Positions 29,932-40,802 of a stretch of DNA of 64,000 nucleotides are shown piece after piece. Under the pieces are notes generated by a model. It searched no databases and was not told the DNA's origin. It worked only from the letters and a program-made list of their open reading frames with translations. Both the position numbers and the translations under genes were made by a program. Positions within the stretch are counted from its first letter, which is position 1. Every line of letters begins with the position of its first letter. Source of the DNA: Falsochrobactrum ovis (GTDB lineage: Bacteria; Pseudomonadota; Alphaproteobacteria; Rhizobiales; Rhizobiaceae); contig NZ_QLMK01000009.1 of the NCBI RefSeq assembly GCF_003259955.1, positions 38,389-102,388 on the forward strand, in the 5' to 3' direction.

Positions 29932-31419
29932 CTACCCCGCCCTGACAAGAGAGCTCCAAACCTGCGGTAGCAAGGCCGGTAGATCCTCCGCAATTAATCC
30001 GCGTCCGAAACGACGCGCGGCGTCCGCGTGCATCCAGACCGCCGCGCAACTGGCCTTAAACGCAGGCATATTTTGTGCGAGCAATCCGCAAATTATTCCG
30101 GTGAGTACATCTCCCGATCCTGCTGTAGCAAGGAGCGGAGTTGCATTGGAATTGATTGCGGCTCGACCGTCCGGTGCCGCTATAACAGTATCTGGGCCTT
30201 TAAAAACCAGTATAGCGTTGGCGCGCTTGGCGGCTTCTCGCGCTTTTGTGAGCTTTGAGAGATCCTGACGCGCATGAATATCCGGAAAAAGCCTTGCAAA
30301 TTCGCCTTCATGTGGCGTGAGAACCAAAGCCATATCCTTGCCACGTGGACTTTCAAAAAGTTTGGTAGGATCTTTTTCGAAAGCCGTGATGCCATCTGCA
30401 TCAAGAACAAGGCCATTAATGTTCATCGATAACACACCAAGTGCATGATCGCGCCCCAATACTGCATTGCCGTAGCCCGGCCCCAGTGCGACAGCAGAAA
30501 CTTTTCGCTCTGTGATGAAGCGTATTGCATCTTGTAATGAACGTGTCTCGCGCAGCATGATGCTGGTTAGATGTGAAGCGTTAACGGCTAGAGCATCTGG
30601 CGGCGATAGCAGCGTTACCGCCCCCGCACCGCTTCGCCCAGCCGCAATAGCTGCCAAGCGAGCAGCGCCAGTTGAATAAAGTGGTCCTGAAAATATAGCC
30701 GCATGTCCCCGACTATATTTATGTGATTGAGTAGGTACTAATGGCAGATCCGTGACCCAAAGTTCCGAAGCGTTCTCAAAGGCTTGTGGTTGAATCTCGT
30801 ATAAAACCGCGTCGTCAATTCCTATATCCGCAAGGTGAAGAACGCCGCAAAAACCTCTTCCGGGTTGCAAAATATGGCCGGGCTTTTTTCGAAAAAATGT
30901 AACAGTGGCGCGAGCTTTGACAGCACACCCCATCACTTGGCCCGTCTCACCAGAGATTCCACTCGGTAAATCAACGGCAATTACCGGTATGTTTGAAGAG
31001 TTAAGTTCTTCAATGATGGTAGCCGGTTGCCCTGTAATAGGTCTCTTTAAACCGGCGCCAAATAATGCATCTATGACGCCGACAAAATCAGAAGGTTTAA
31101 AATCTGCGATGGTTTTGACTTCACCTTTGTAGAAAACCGACGCCCTCATGGCATCAGTTCCAGACCGCGGCACCCCGTGAGTGTAACAGGTTACCTTTCT
31201 GCCGGTCTCACGCAAAAGCTGCGCGGCAACATAGCCATCACCGCCATTATTGCCAGGTCCGCATAGGATGGCGATCGGTCCATTTTCGGGAAACATATTT
31301 CGGGCAGTATGCGCCACAGCCTGTCCGGCCGCCAGCATCAGTTCAAACCCATCTATGCCGGATTTTATTGTAATGTTATCGGCTCGTGCCATTTCCGCAG
31401 GCGTCAATAATTCAAACAT
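29932..31419 (-). CDS. nnr: bifunctional NAD(P)H-hydrate epimerase / ADP-dependent dehydratase
   Basis: 495 residues. The N-terminal YjeF-type epimerase (~1-215) has AILCGPGNNGGDGYVAA and DALFGAGL. The C-terminal ribokinase-like dehydratase (~225-495) has VALGPGYG, LTPHEGEF and LLATAGSGDVLTGII near residue 430. Together they repair hydrated NADH and NADPH. A perfect AGGAGG ribosome binding site lies upstream of ATG 31419. It is divergent from glnB across 330 bases. Confidence 0.94.
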   Translation of the reverse strand: MFELLTPAEMARADNITIKSGIDGFELMLAAGQAVAHTARNMFPENGPIAILCGPGNNGGDGYVAAQLLRETGRKVTCYTHGVPRSGTDAMRASVFYKGEVKTIADFKPSDFVGVIDALFGAGLKRPITGQPATIIEELNSSNIPVIAVDLPSGISGETGQVMGCAVKARATVTFFRKKPGHILQPGRGFCGVLHLADIGIDDAVLYEIQPQAFENASELWVTDLPLVPTQSHKYSRGHAAIFSGPLYSTGAARLAAIAAGRSGAGAVTLLSPPDALAVNASHLTSIMLRETRSLQDAIRFITERKVSAVALGPGYGNAVLGRDHALGVLSMNINGLVLDADGITAFEKDPTKLFESPRGKDMALVLTPHEGEFARLFPDIHARQDLSKLTKAREAAKRANAILVFKGPDTVIAAPDGRAAINSNATPLLATAGSGDVLTGIICGLLAQNMPAFKASCAAVWMHADAARRFGRGLIAEDLPALLPQVWSSLVRAG

Positions 31420-31657
31420 TCGAGCCTCCTATAAGCAATCAACTTTTGGACCGCCTGATATCCTTATGCAAGAGCGCACAAATTATCCTCTTAATGATGC
31501 ATTTTTAGGCATTTTCTGGCAGGTCAAACAAGCAGAACTAAAGAGGTTATGCAAATTATCACATTCACGACACCCTAAACGCAGTATGGACCTTCCAACG
31601 CACTCATTTCAGACAGAATTATCTGCCTAATAAGAAAAATAATGCATTTTTTTCTAA

Positions 31658-31674
31658 CTGGCACAGAATGTGCT
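31658..31674 (+). promoter_or_regulatory. sigma-54 (-24/-12) promoter of glnB-glnA
   Basis: CTGGCACAGAATGTGCTT has the invariant GG at 31660-31661 and GC at 31672-31673, exactly 10 bases apart, as RpoN promoters require. It lies about 75 bases before the glnB ATG. In rhizobia glnBA is activated by NtrC under nitrogen limitation. I could not find a convincing NtrC palindrome in 31420-31650, though TGCAAGAGCGCA at about 31464 is a weak half-match. Confidence 0.88.
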
Positions 31675-31698
31675 TCTATTAAATTTATACGGTATTAA

Positions 31699-32088
<390 letters not shown>

Positions 32089-32131
32089 TCAATAATCCTC
32101 CCCAGCATCCTTTTCCAAACAGGAAATCAAA

Positions 32132-33541
32132 ATGACCACTGCCGCCGATATTCTTAAACAGATCAAAGATCTCGACATTAAATTTGTCGACCTGCGCTTC
32201 ACTGATCCAAAGGGCAAGCTTCAACATGTGACAATGGATATCGGTCTCGTTGACGAAGACATGTTCATTGATGGCGTCATGTTCGACGGCTCATCGATCG
32301 GGGGCTGGAAGGCCATCAATGAATCCGACATGGTTCTTATGCCGGATCCAGAAACTGCGCATATTGATCCATTTTTTGCACAGTCTACCCTGGTAATTCT
32401 TTGCGATATTCTTGATCCAGTTTCAGGGGAAGCATATAGCCGCGACCCGCGCACCACTGCAAAGAAAGCCGAAGCCTATATGAGGTCGCTTGGGATCGGC
32501 GACACGGTATTTGTCGGCCCGGAAGCAGAGTTCTTTGTTTTCGATGATGTGAAATATAAGGTCGATCCGTTCAATACAGGCTTTAAACTGGACTCGACCG
32601 AACTGCCTTCCAATGATGATACCGACTACGAAACCGGCAATCTTGGCCACCGCCCACGTATGAAAGGCGGTTATTTCCCTGTTCCGCCCATCGACAGCGC
32701 GCAGGATATGCGTTCGGAAATGCTTACAGTTCTTACTGAAATGGGCGTTACCGTTGAAAAACATCACCATGAAGTAGCTTCGGCGCAGCACGAATTAGGC
32801 GTCAAGTTTGACACTTTGGTTCGCAATGCCGACAAGATGCAGATCTATAAATATGTTGTGCATCAGGTGGCCAATGCGTACGGCAAAACAGCTACCTTCA
32901 TGCCAAAGCCGGTTTTTGGTGACAATGGCTCAGGCATGCATGTTCACTTCTCAATCTGGAAAGACGGCAAGCCAACCTTTGCCGGTAATGAATATGCTGG
33001 CCTTTCGGAAACCTGCCTTTACTTCATTGGTGGCGTAATCAAACACGCCAAAGCAGTGAACGCATTCACCAATCCAACGACCAACTCCTATAAGCGCTTG
33101 GTTCCTGGTTATGAAGCTCCGGTGCTGTTGGCCTATTCAGCGCGCAACCGCTCCGCTTCATGCCGTATTCCTTTCGGCTCATCGCCAAAATCAAAGCGTC
33201 TTGAAGTTCGCTTCCCCGATCCTTCGGCTAATCCTTATCTGTGCTTTGCCGCGCTGCTGATGGCTGGGCTTGATGGTATCAAAAACAAGATCCATCCCGG
33301 TCAGGCGATGGATAAGGATCTTTATGATCTGCCCGCAAAAGAGCTAAAGGAAATTCCGACAGTTTGTGGTTCGCTGCGCGAAGCGCTGCAGGCACTCGAT
33401 AAAGATCGCGAATTCCTTAAAGTTGGTGGCGTTTTTGAAGACGATCAAATCGATAGTTTCATCGAACTTAAGATGGCTGAAGTGATGCGTTATGAAACCA
33501 CTCCGCATCCAATCGAGTTTGATATGTACTACTCAGTCTAA
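32132..33541 (+). CDS. glnA: glutamine synthetase type I
   Basis: 469 residues, the normal GSI length. Active-site landmarks are [10 protein letters not shown] near residue 51, [15 protein letters not shown] near residue 260 and the KRL/RxxD metal loop further on. The adenylylation tyrosine is Tyr398 in KDLYDLP, so this is the GSI-beta type regulated by GlnE. AGGAAATC precedes the ATG. A terminator follows, ending the glnB-glnA operon. Confidence 0.97.
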   Translation: MTTAADILKQIKDLDIKFVDLRFTDPKGKLQHVTMDIGLVDEDMFIDGVMFDGSSIGGWKAINESDMVLMPDPETAHIDPFFAQSTLVILCDILDPVSGEAYSRDPRTTAKKAEAYMRSLGIGDTVFVGPEAEFFVFDDVKYKVDPFNTGFKLDSTELPSNDDTDYETGNLGHRPRMKGGYFPVPPIDSAQDMRSEMLTVLTEMGVTVEKHHHEVASAQHELGVKFDTLVRNADKMQIYKYVVHQVANAYGKTATFMPKPVFGDNGSGMHVHFSIWKDGKPTFAGNEYAGLSETCLYFIGGVIKHAKAVNAFTNPTTNSYKRLVPGYEAPVLLAYSARNRSASCRIPFGSSPKSKRLEVRFPDPSANPYLCFAALLMAGLDGIKNKIHPGQAMDKDLYDLPAKELKEIPTVCGSLREALQALDKDREFLKVGGVFEDDQIDSFIELKMAEVMRYETTPHPIEFDMYYSV

Positions 33542-33578
33542 GTTTACTGAGCGGAAAGACGCAGAAAATAGGCACAAT

Positions 33579-33606
33579 AAAACCCTGCCATGCGGCAGGG
33601 TTTTTT
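33579..33606 (+). terminator. rho-independent terminator of glnBA
   Basis: AAACCCTGCC/GGCAGGGTTT with an ATGC loop, followed by six T, about 40 bases after the glnA stop. Confidence 0.93.
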
Positions 33607-33653
33607 CAACATTTACAATAGCTTATTTAGGGCAGTTGATAAGTTGAACAAGC

Positions 33654-34439
33654 TTAATTAATGGCCTTTAATAAACGATCTGAAATCATCATTTCTTGCT
33701 TTCGAAACGCGCGACGTGCATTGGCTTCAGCGTCTTCGCCCCAATGCTCAATTGTCCAATCTTCGTCGATATGAGCGCGAGACCAGCCTTCTTCAGCAGA
33801 AATTTCGTTTTTAGCTACTGCCAGCGCAATGATAGCTGATCCGCTTAGCGTGGTCATAGTATGAAGCGCGGCCAGAGCAATTGGATGTTTGAATGATGAG
33901 AGTTGAGCTCCAAAAGCGGTGATTGCCTCGCGTGGCTGCTCTACATGCATCACGCCCTCAGCGAGAGAAAAACGAGCGCCTAAACTGTCCATCCAGTCGA
34001 TGAGCGGATCCCAACGTTCAGTTTGCCTTGCGACCAGTTCTTTGGGACTTTCTGCTCGATAGCAAATCATGTCAGTGCCTGCAAAGCGCAGAATATCTTC
34101 GATCACCGCCTGCGGGTCGAGAGCTATGCCGTCTATGGCGGTGTTAACCAGCCGAGTGGCTGGCATTTTTGCAGGATCTACAACATCTTTCTGGGCTCGA
34201 AACTCTTCCGCAACAATTTCAGCAGCCGCAGCAGACGGCAAAAGCATAAGGTTGCGCGCTGGGGTTTTCACCGAACGACCATCAAGTTGCACCGTGAATC
34301 CATTATCCAGCTCTGCAATCTCTGCCTTTTCGTAAAATCGCTTGGGCAGTGATGCTTGCATTTGTTTTTGTGCTCGCACCATTGGGTTCTCATCGGATAG
34401 CTGCTTGCCCGCTTCCAGATCATTAAATATGTCGCGCAT
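33654..34439 (-). CDS. ATP12-family F1 ATPase assembly chaperone
   Basis: 261 residues of the ATP12 family, shared by mitochondria and alphaproteobacteria. Landmarks are FTVQLDGRSVKTPARN (~residues 49-64), the central helical part with RFAGTDMICYRAESP near residue 119, and the C-terminal EEGWSRAHIDEDWTIEHWGED near residue 220. ATP12 binds the F1 alpha subunit during assembly in mitochondria; the bacterial role is inferred. AGGATAAATC precedes the ATG. It lies 31 bases downstream of the pseudouridine synthase gene. Confidence 0.92.
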   Translation of the reverse strand: MRDIFNDLEAGKQLSDENPMVRAQKQMQASLPKRFYEKAEIAELDNGFTVQLDGRSVKTPARNLMLLPSAAAAEIVAEEFRAQKDVVDPAKMPATRLVNTAIDGIALDPQAVIEDILRFAGTDMICYRAESPKELVARQTERWDPLIDWMDSLGARFSLAEGVMHVEQPREAITAFGAQLSSFKHPIALAALHTMTTLSGSAIIALAVAKNEISAEEGWSRAHIDEDWTIEHWGEDAEANARRAFRKQEMMISDRLLKAIN

Positions 34440-34470
34440 GATTTATCCTGTTAATTCAGTTCAGAGCGGA

Positions 34471-35451
34471 TCACTCGTCCCCGTCCGCTTCGTCAAAGCC
34501 GAGCAAGTTCCAAGATTGCACCATATGGGGTGGTAAAGGAGCGGTTACATCGATCCATCCGCCTGACGGATTAGGTATTCGAATGCGGCGCGCGTGAAGA
34601 TGCAGTTTTTTTTGAATGCCACCGGGAAATTCCCAGTTCTGATCGGCCTCAAAATATCTTGGATCGCCGATAATCGGATGACCTATATGGGTTGCATGAA
34701 CCCGGAGTTGATGAGTGCGTCCGGTATAGGGCTCCATTTCAAGCCAAGTTAGATTATTACCAGCTTTTTCAATAATCCGGTAATAGGAAATAGCGTGATC
34801 TGAATCCGGCTCCCCATGCTGACATACCCGCATTTTGTCACCATCGGGCGTTTGATCCTTAACCAGCCAAGTGGAAATTTTGTCTTCGCGTTTGCGTGGC
34901 ACGCCTTTAACCAAGGCCCAATAGGTCTTTTTGGTTTCTCGCTCCCGGAATGCCGCAGCTAATGCCTGGGCGGCCCCGCGAGTACGGGCAACCACCAGCA
35001 CACCTGACGTATCTCGGTCAAGGCGGTGCACCAGTCGAGGCTTCTCGCCCCTCTTATTGCGCCATGCTTCCAACATGCCGTCAACATGGCGGGTCAGTCC
35101 GGATCCACCCTGTACGGCAAGCCCTGCTGGTTTGTTAAAAACATAAATTTTTGGATCTTCATAAAGCAGCATTTGGGCCAGCACGTCGCCGTCTTGCTGA
35201 TTACGGATGGTTCGGGCAGTGACTGGCCCGGTGGCCTTGTCATCCACCGGCAAGGGAGGAATACGGACCGTCTGCCCCGCTTGCAAACGGGTATCAGATT
35301 TGGCACGTCCTCCATCCACACGAATCTGACCGGATCGCAAAAGTTTCTGCAAATGTCCGAAGCCTAATCCCGGATAATGGACTTTGAACCAGCGATCGAG
35401 CCGCATGCTCGTTTCGCTTGCATCCACAATCTTCTGTACTACGCCTGCCAT
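34471..35451 (-). CDS. RluC/RluD-family 23S rRNA pseudouridine synthase
   Basis: 326 residues. An S4 RNA-binding domain (~residues 14-65: MRLDRWFKVHYPGLGFGHLQ) is followed by the catalytic domain with the nucleophile Asp in RLVHRLDRDTSGVLV near residue 139. HLHARRIRIPNPSG near the C-terminus is typical of RluC. It isomerises uridines in large-subunit rRNA. I start at ATG 35451; a TTG at 35466 is less likely. Whether it is RluC or RluD cannot be settled by eye. Confidence 0.92.
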   Translation of the reverse strand: MAGVVQKIVDASETSMRLDRWFKVHYPGLGFGHLQKLLRSGQIRVDGGRAKSDTRLQAGQTVRIPPLPVDDKATGPVTARTIRNQQDGDVLAQMLLYEDPKIYVFNKPAGLAVQGGSGLTRHVDGMLEAWRNKRGEKPRLVHRLDRDTSGVLVVARTRGAAQALAAAFRERETKKTYWALVKGVPRKREDKISTWLVKDQTPDGDKMRVCQHGEPDSDHAISYYRIIEKAGNNLTWLEMEPYTGRTHQLRVHATHIGHPIIGDPRYFEADQNWEFPGGIQKKLHLHARRIRIPNPSGGWIDVTAPLPPHMVQSWNLLGFDEADGDE

Positions 35452-35711
35452 GAAAAACCCGATCAACTGTTATTTTTACCGTCAATAGACGCGATACCTG
35501 CTGAATGCCAGCATAATCAGTCAGAGCATGAGCGATCCCCAGCGTCGAAAATCCTCAAGAGCCTATTGGAAATCTCACGCTCGGTTACAAGCTTATATAA
35601 TTTATGGTCGAATCCGTCACTATATTGCCGTTTCTCTTCATCATTCCCGGTTGATAGAATGTTGGGTCTGGCCCATCTATCATCAAAATGTATAACGCAC
35701 GGGAGTGCCAA

Positions 35712-37511
35712 GTGTCCTTACTCAAAATCTACTGGCGCGCCATGGAATATCTGGCAGCTGAAAAAGCTGCGACTATTACCATGTGTATAGCAAGCGTGTT
35801 GGTAGCCCTCGTCATGTTGGCTGAACCGGTCCTTTTTGGCCGCGTCATCCAATCCATTTCCGACGGGTCCGGCATTTTCATCCAGCTTATAATGTGGGCT
35901 GGACTAGGCGTTTTTAACATTATTGCTGCGGTGTTTGTCGCACGTGGTGCAGACCGACTTGCGCATCGCCGCCGTCTCAGTGTCATGGTCGAATCTTATG
36001 AGAGACTGATTACCATGCCTCTCTCATGGCATCAGGAACGCGGGACATCCAATGCACTTCATACGCTGATAAGAGCAACGGATTCGCTGTTTACGCTCTG
36101 GCTTGAATTCATGCGCCAGCATCTCACCACAATCGTAGCTTTGGTCACGCTTATTCCGGTGGCAATGAGCATGGATCTGCGAATGTCTTTGGTACTCGTG
36201 GTGCTTGGTGTGATTTATATCATGATCGGCCAGCTCGTCATGCGAAAGACCAAAGATGGTCAGGCGGCGGTTGAAAAACACCACCATCAACTGTTCGAGC
36301 ATGTCAGCGATACTATTAGTAACGTATCCGTTGTGCAAAGTTACAACCGAATTGCGTCTGAAACTCAGGCTTTGCGTGCTTATGTTCGTAAGCTTGAAAA
36401 TGCTCAGTTCCCGGTTCTCAACTGGTGGGCATTGGCAAGTGGCCTTAACCGAATGGCCTCGACCTTTTCGATGGTGGTCGTACTGGTTCTTGGCGCCTAT
36501 TTCGTAACCAAAGGAACGATGAGGGTTGGCGATGTCATCGCCTTTATCGGTTTTGCTCAATTGATGATTGGACGCCTTGATCAGATCAGCGCTTTCATCA
36601 ATCAAACGGTGACTGCGCGCGCCAAACTCGAAGAATTTTTCGAAATGGAAGACGCCACCGCCGAACGACAGGAGCCGGAAGAAGCAACCGAACTTACGAA
36701 TGTGCAAGGTGATATTGTATTTGACAATGTTACCTTTGAATTCCCCAATTCGGGACAAGGGGTTTATGGCGTCTCGTTTGAGGTGAAATGTGGACAAACG
36801 GTAGCGATTGTCGGTCCTACTGGCGCTGGTAAAACAACGCTAATCAATATACTTCAACGCGTTTACGATCCCGCTATAGGCCGCGTATTGATTGATGGTA
36901 CAGACACCCGAACCGTTAGCCGTCATTCCTTGCGTCGAGCAATTGCTACGGTGTTTCAGGATGCAGGCCTATTTAACCGCAGCATCGAAGCGAATATTCG
37001 CATCGGCTGCGAAGATGCCACCTATGAGCAAGTTCACGCTGCTGCTAAAGCTGCCGCAGCGCATGATTTCATTTTGGCTAAAAGTCATGGATATGACACG
37101 ATGGCTGGTGAAAGAGGTACGCAACTTTCTGGTGGCGAGCGTCAGCGTCTTGCCATTGCCCGCGCTATCTTGAAAAACGCACCAATTCTTGTTCTGGATG
37201 AAGCAACCAGTGCGCTGGACGTTGAAACCGAAGAAAAGGTCAAGCGCGCAGTCGAAGACCTTAGCCAGAACCGTACGACATTTATCATCGCCCATAGGCT
37301 TTCAACGGTTCAATCCGCCGATCTCGTCCTATTTATGGATAAGGGCCATCTGGTTGAATTTGGCAAATTTAACGAGCTCGCAACCCGCGGAGGCAGGTTC
37401 TCTGATCTGTTACGGGCGGGCGGTCTAAAGCTCGAAGACGAAAGCGTCGCAGAACAATCCGGCGGGGAAAGCAATGTCATGGCCTTTCCCGCTAAGGGAT
37501 CCGCTGCTTGA
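35712..37511 (+). CDS. ndvA: cyclic beta-1,2-glucan ABC exporter (NdvA/ChvA/Cgt)
   Basis: 599 residues. A six-helix ABC exporter membrane domain (~1-320) is fused to an ATPase with Walker A GPTGAGKTT near residue 368, signature LSGGERQRLAIARAIL near residue 473 and Walker B ILVLDEATSALD near residue 493. The N-terminus SLLKIYWRAMEYLAAE and much of the body match the Brucella and rhizobial cyclic glucan exporters as I recall them. It moves cyclic beta-1,2-glucan to the periplasm, important for osmoadaptation and host interaction. The start is GTG 35712, with GGGAG upstream; an upstream ATG at 35688 is not supported. Confidence 0.95.
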   Translation: MSLLKIYWRAMEYLAAEKAATITMCIASVLVALVMLAEPVLFGRVIQSISDGSGIFIQLIMWAGLGVFNIIAAVFVARGADRLAHRRRLSVMVESYERLITMPLSWHQERGTSNALHTLIRATDSLFTLWLEFMRQHLTTIVALVTLIPVAMSMDLRMSLVLVVLGVIYIMIGQLVMRKTKDGQAAVEKHHHQLFEHVSDTISNVSVVQSYNRIASETQALRAYVRKLENAQFPVLNWWALASGLNRMASTFSMVVVLVLGAYFVTKGTMRVGDVIAFIGFAQLMIGRLDQISAFINQTVTARAKLEEFFEMEDATAERQEPEEATELTNVQGDIVFDNVTFEFPNSGQGVYGVSFEVKCGQTVAIVGPTGAGKTTLINILQRVYDPAIGRVLIDGTDTRTVSRHSLRRAIATVFQDAGLFNRSIEANIRIGCEDATYEQVHAAAKAAAAHDFILAKSHGYDTMAGERGTQLSGGERQRLAIARAILKNAPILVLDEATSALDVETEEKVKRAVEDLSQNRTTFIIAHRLSTVQSADLVLFMDKGHLVEFGKFNELATRGGRFSDLLRAGGLKLEDESVAEQSGGESNVMAFPAKGSAA

Positions 37512-37519
37512 TAATAAAA

Positions 37520-37541
37520 ACCGCCCTTCGGGGCGGTCTTT
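37520..37541 (+). terminator. rho-independent terminator of ndvA
   Basis: ACCGCCC and GGGCGGT form a 7-bp stem capped by a stable TTCG tetraloop, followed by CTTTAT, 9 bases after the stop. Confidence 0.85.
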
Positions 37542-38358
37542 ATGCGGGTATCTCGAAACTTAACCCATCATATCCCGGCTCTACATGGTCCGGCGTCTCA
37601 CGCATGACTATTTCATAATCAAGCGGCACATGCATATGGGTGAGTATCGCGCGTTTAGGTTTGAGCTCTTCAATCCATTCCAGCGCCTGCCCTAACGAAA
37701 AATGGCTGGGGTGCGGCTTATATTGAAGTGCGTCGATGATCATCACATCGGCATTGCGAATATAATCCAGACTCTGCTCAGGAAATGCGCTGACATCGGT
37801 ACAATAGACGACTTTCCCAATTCTGAAGCCGAGAGACTCAATATCGCCGTGTATTTGCGAAAAAGGTTCAAACCTTATCGCCCCGCCAGCACCATTAATT
37901 GAAAACGGAACATCTGGCGCAATGTCATGCATGCTCAAAATGGGTGGATAGTTGGAACCCGGGGGTGTCTCAAAACAATAGCCAAATGCCTCAAACAGCC
38001 TGTTGCGTGTGAGCCGGTTCGCATAGACATCCATCAGCTTTTTATTTTCAACGACATAGGTTCGCAGATCATCAATGCCGTGAATATGGTCAGCATGTGG
38101 GTGAGTATAGACCGCAGCGTCGAGCGTCTGGACCTTAGCATCGATCATCTGGGCGCGGAAATCCGGTCCAGTATCGATGACGACAGTGGTCCTCAAACCT
38201 TGATCATTGAAACGCTCAACTAGAAGCGATGCACGGCGGCGACGATTCTTTGGATTTTCTGGATCGCAATTGCCCCAGTCGCCATTAATGCGTGGAACGC
38301 CCGGCGATGATCCGCAGCCCAAAATGGTAAAGCGCAGGCAATTGCGGGGTTCTGCCAC
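37540..38358 (-). CDS. PhnP-like MBL-fold metallohydrolase
   Basis: 272 residues of the metallo-beta-lactamase fold. The metal motif is TH(P)HADHIHG near residue 81 (THPHADHIHGID), with further ligands in IQIH-GDIE, CTDVSAFP and AILTHMHVPLDYE near the end. The N-terminal LGCGSSPGVPRINGDWGNCD is the PhnP/YcbX-type start. PhnP is a cyclic ribose phosphodiesterase, but many rhizobial homologs lie outside phn clusters and their substrate is unknown. GTG start, 2 bases after the tatD stop, with AAGGAT upstream. Confidence 0.88.
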   Translation of the reverse strand: MAEPRNCLRFTILGCGSSPGVPRINGDWGNCDPENPKNRRRRASLLVERFNDQGLRTTVVIDTGPDFRAQMIDAKVQTLDAAVYTHPHADHIHGIDDLRTYVVENKKLMDVYANRLTRNRLFEAFGYCFETPPGSNYPPILSMHDIAPDVPFSINGAGGAIRFEPFSQIHGDIESLGFRIGKVVYCTDVSAFPEQSLDYIRNADVMIIDALQYKPHPSHFSLGQALEWIEELKPKRAILTHMHVPLDYEIVMRETPDHVEPGYDGLSFEIPA

Positions 38359-38360
38359 AG

Positions 38361-39152
38361 TTATAATCCTTCGGCGGGTGCCGGCATTTTAGAAAAGAGC
38401 CGAAACACATTCGCACTGGTAATTCGGCCAATCTCTTCCGTGCTCACGCCAATCGTCTTTGCCAATACTGCCGCAGTATGCTGCACGAATGCAGGTTCAT
38501 TGCGCTTGCCGCGATAGGGTGTCGGTGCCAGATAGGGTGCATCAGTTTCCACTAAAAGACGATCATGCGGTACAATTGACGCCACTTCGCGAATTTCGGC
38601 TGAGTTTTTAAACGTCAGGATGCCGGAAAAAGAAATATATCCGCCGAGCTCAATACCTTTTTCTGCCAGCGCCCGTCCCGATGAAAAGCAATGCAGAATG
38701 AAAGGGAATTTCCCCTTCTTTGTTTCGCTTTCGAGGATCTGGGCCATATCATTATCTGCATTGCGCGCATGGATAACGAGCGGCAGCTGCGAACGCCGAG
38801 CGGCTTCGATATGCACTAGCAAACCCTGTTTTTGCGCTTCGGGCGGCGCATAATCATAGTGGTAATCGAGCCCCGCCTCCCCAATCGCTACGACTTTTGG
38901 GTGCTCGGCCAATCGCACTAGATCGTCAGCTGTGACGTCAAGTTCTTCATGAGCATTGTTGGGGTGCGTACCCACAGAGCAATAGACAGCGCCGTATTTT
39001 TCCGTAAGTGCCCGAATAGTGTCAAATTTTCTGACACGGGTGCAGATCGTCACCATGCGTTTGACGCCGGCATCTAATGCGCGCTGAATTACCGCGTCAC
39101 GTTCCGGCTCAAAATCGGCAAAATCCAGATGGCAATGACTATCGACCAGCAT
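38361..39152 (-). CDS. TatD-family metal-dependent hydrolase
   Basis: 263 residues. The TatD signatures are DSHCHLDFADF at the N-terminus, GEAGLDYHYDYAPPEAQK near residue 92 and LLVETDAPYLAP near residue 203. The family has 3'-5' DNA exonuclease or deoxyribonuclease activity in E. coli and yeast. Genome order metG-tatD-MBL is common in alphaproteobacteria. It starts 7 bases after the metG stop. Confidence 0.93.
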   Translation of the reverse strand: MLVDSHCHLDFADFEPERDAVIQRALDAGVKRMVTICTRVRKFDTIRALTEKYGAVYCSVGTHPNNAHEELDVTADDLVRLAEHPKVVAIGEAGLDYHYDYAPPEAQKQGLLVHIEAARRSQLPLVIHARNADNDMAQILESETKKGKFPFILHCFSSGRALAEKGIELGGYISFSGILTFKNSAEIREVASIVPHDRLLVETDAPYLAPTPYRGKRNEPAFVQHTAAVLAKTIGVSTEEIGRITSANVFRLFSKMPAPAEGL

Positions 39153-39159
39153 ATTCCAC

Positions 39160-40707
39160 TCAGCCCTGCTCGTCAGTATCTACAAAACGCGGAAAGACCG
39201 GTTGCGGTGCGGGCAGTAGCGTTCCCGCCACAAGCGAGTTGGTAGCGATATTGGAAAATTGGCGCTGATCAGCTGGAATCGCTAGAATGTCGAGAAGTTT
39301 TTCTGCCGATTGTGGAATGAAGGGCTGCACCATAATGCCTACGCGCCGGATGACTTCGGCGGTGACATAAAGCACTGTGTTCATGCGCTCAAGATCGGTT
39401 TTGCGCAATGCCCATGGTTCTTGCGCGGCAAAATAGCGATTTGCTTCTGCCACAACAGCAAAAATTGTTCCTAGAGCTACATGCAGGGCCTGATCGCTCA
39501 TAGCTTTGCGCGCAGCATCAAGCGCTGAGGCGGCCTGATCTAGAATGGCTTTATCCGCCTCTGTGAAATCGCCGGGCGTAGGCACCTTGCCTTCGCAATT
39601 TTTTGCAATCATTGACAGCGAGCGCTGCGCGAGATTGCCAAGATCGTTAGCAAGATCGGCATTGGTGCGATTGACGATCGCTTCATGGCTATAGCTGCCA
39701 TCTTGGCCGAAAGGCACTTCGCGCATCAGGAAATAGCGCAACTGGTCCAGACCATAGCGCTCGACCAGATCAAATGGGTCAATAACATTGCCGACCGACT
39801 TCGACATTTTCTCGCCGCGGTTAAACAGGAATCCATGCGCAAAGACCCGCTTTGGCAGTTCAATACCTGCAGACATCAAAAAAGCAGGCCAATAGATGGC
39901 GTGGAAACGCGATATATCCTTGCCAATAATATGAGCATTGGCAGGCCAATAGCCCCATTTTTCGCTGTTCTTATCGGGGTAACCCAAGGCGGTAATGTAG
40001 TTGGTGAGCGCATCAACCCACACATACATGACGTGTTTTTCGTCTCCGGGCACTGGGATGCCCCAATCAAAGGTCGTACGCGAAATCGACAGATCTTTGA
40101 GGCCAGATTTTACAAAGCTGACAATCTCGTTGCGGCGATCTGCGGGCATGATGAAGCCCGGATTTTTTTCATAAAGTTCGAGAAGTTTATCCTGGTAGTT
40201 CGAAAGACGGAAAAAGTAACTTTCTTCCTCAACCCACTCAACCTGTGTCCCTTGAGGGCCATACCGATGACCGTCCTCGCGAAGCTCGGTTTCTTCCTCA
40301 CCGTAATAGGCCTCATCGCGCACCGAATACCAGCCGGCATAGCCTCCTTTATAGATGTCACCATTGGCGTCCATGGCCTGCCAGATCGCTTGGCTGGCTT
40401 TATAATGGCGCTCTTCCGAGGTGCGAATATAGTCATCATGCGAGCTGTTGAGCATTTCGCCCATACGCTGGAACGCTGCTGTGTTCCGGTCTGCTAGTTC
40501 ACGCGGCGTGATACCTTCTTTACGGGCGCTTTGCAGCATCTTGATGCCATGTTCGTCCGAGCCGGTCAGAAAGTAGACATCCTTACCATCAAGGCGCTGA
40601 AAGCGGGCTAAAGCGTCGGTGGCGATGAGCTCATAAGCATGTCCGATATGAGGTTTACCATTTGGGTAAGCAATCGCGGTCGTGATGTAGAATTTTTCGC
40701 GGCTCAT
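39160..40707 (-). CDS. metG: methionine--tRNA ligase
   Basis: 515 residues. The HIGH motif is in [13 protein letters not shown] (residues ~14-26) and the KMSKS motif is [10 protein letters not shown] near residue 298. It lacks the C-terminal tRNA-binding EMAP-like domain of E. coli MetRS, as is normal for this shorter class. GGATC precedes the ATG. It is the central gene of the tmk-holB-metG-tatD run. Confidence 0.96.
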   Translation of the reverse strand: MSREKFYITTAIAYPNGKPHIGHAYELIATDALARFQRLDGKDVYFLTGSDEHGIKMLQSARKEGITPRELADRNTAAFQRMGEMLNSSHDDYIRTSEERHYKASQAIWQAMDANGDIYKGGYAGWYSVRDEAYYGEEETELREDGHRYGPQGTQVEWVEEESYFFRLSNYQDKLLELYEKNPGFIMPADRRNEIVSFVKSGLKDLSISRTTFDWGIPVPGDEKHVMYVWVDALTNYITALGYPDKNSEKWGYWPANAHIIGKDISRFHAIYWPAFLMSAGIELPKRVFAHGFLFNRGEKMSKSVGNVIDPFDLVERYGLDQLRYFLMREVPFGQDGSYSHEAIVNRTNADLANDLGNLAQRSLSMIAKNCEGKVPTPGDFTEADKAILDQAASALDAARKAMSDQALHVALGTIFAVVAEANRYFAAQEPWALRKTDLERMNTVLYVTAEVIRRVGIMVQPFIPQSAEKLLDILAIPADQRQFSNIATNSLVAGTLLPAPQPVFPRFVDTDEQG

Positions 40708-40802
40708 TGGGGATCCGGTCTTTCGATTACTGTGAACACATCTGAAAGCTTACAGATGCGAGAAAACTGTTAGCGGTGACATAACGCAAGAAAACCATCA
40801 TG

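Noticed and set aside
35566-35601. TTGGAA and TATAAT as an ndvA promoter
   Set aside because: The spacer is 24 bases, too long for a sigma-70 promoter.
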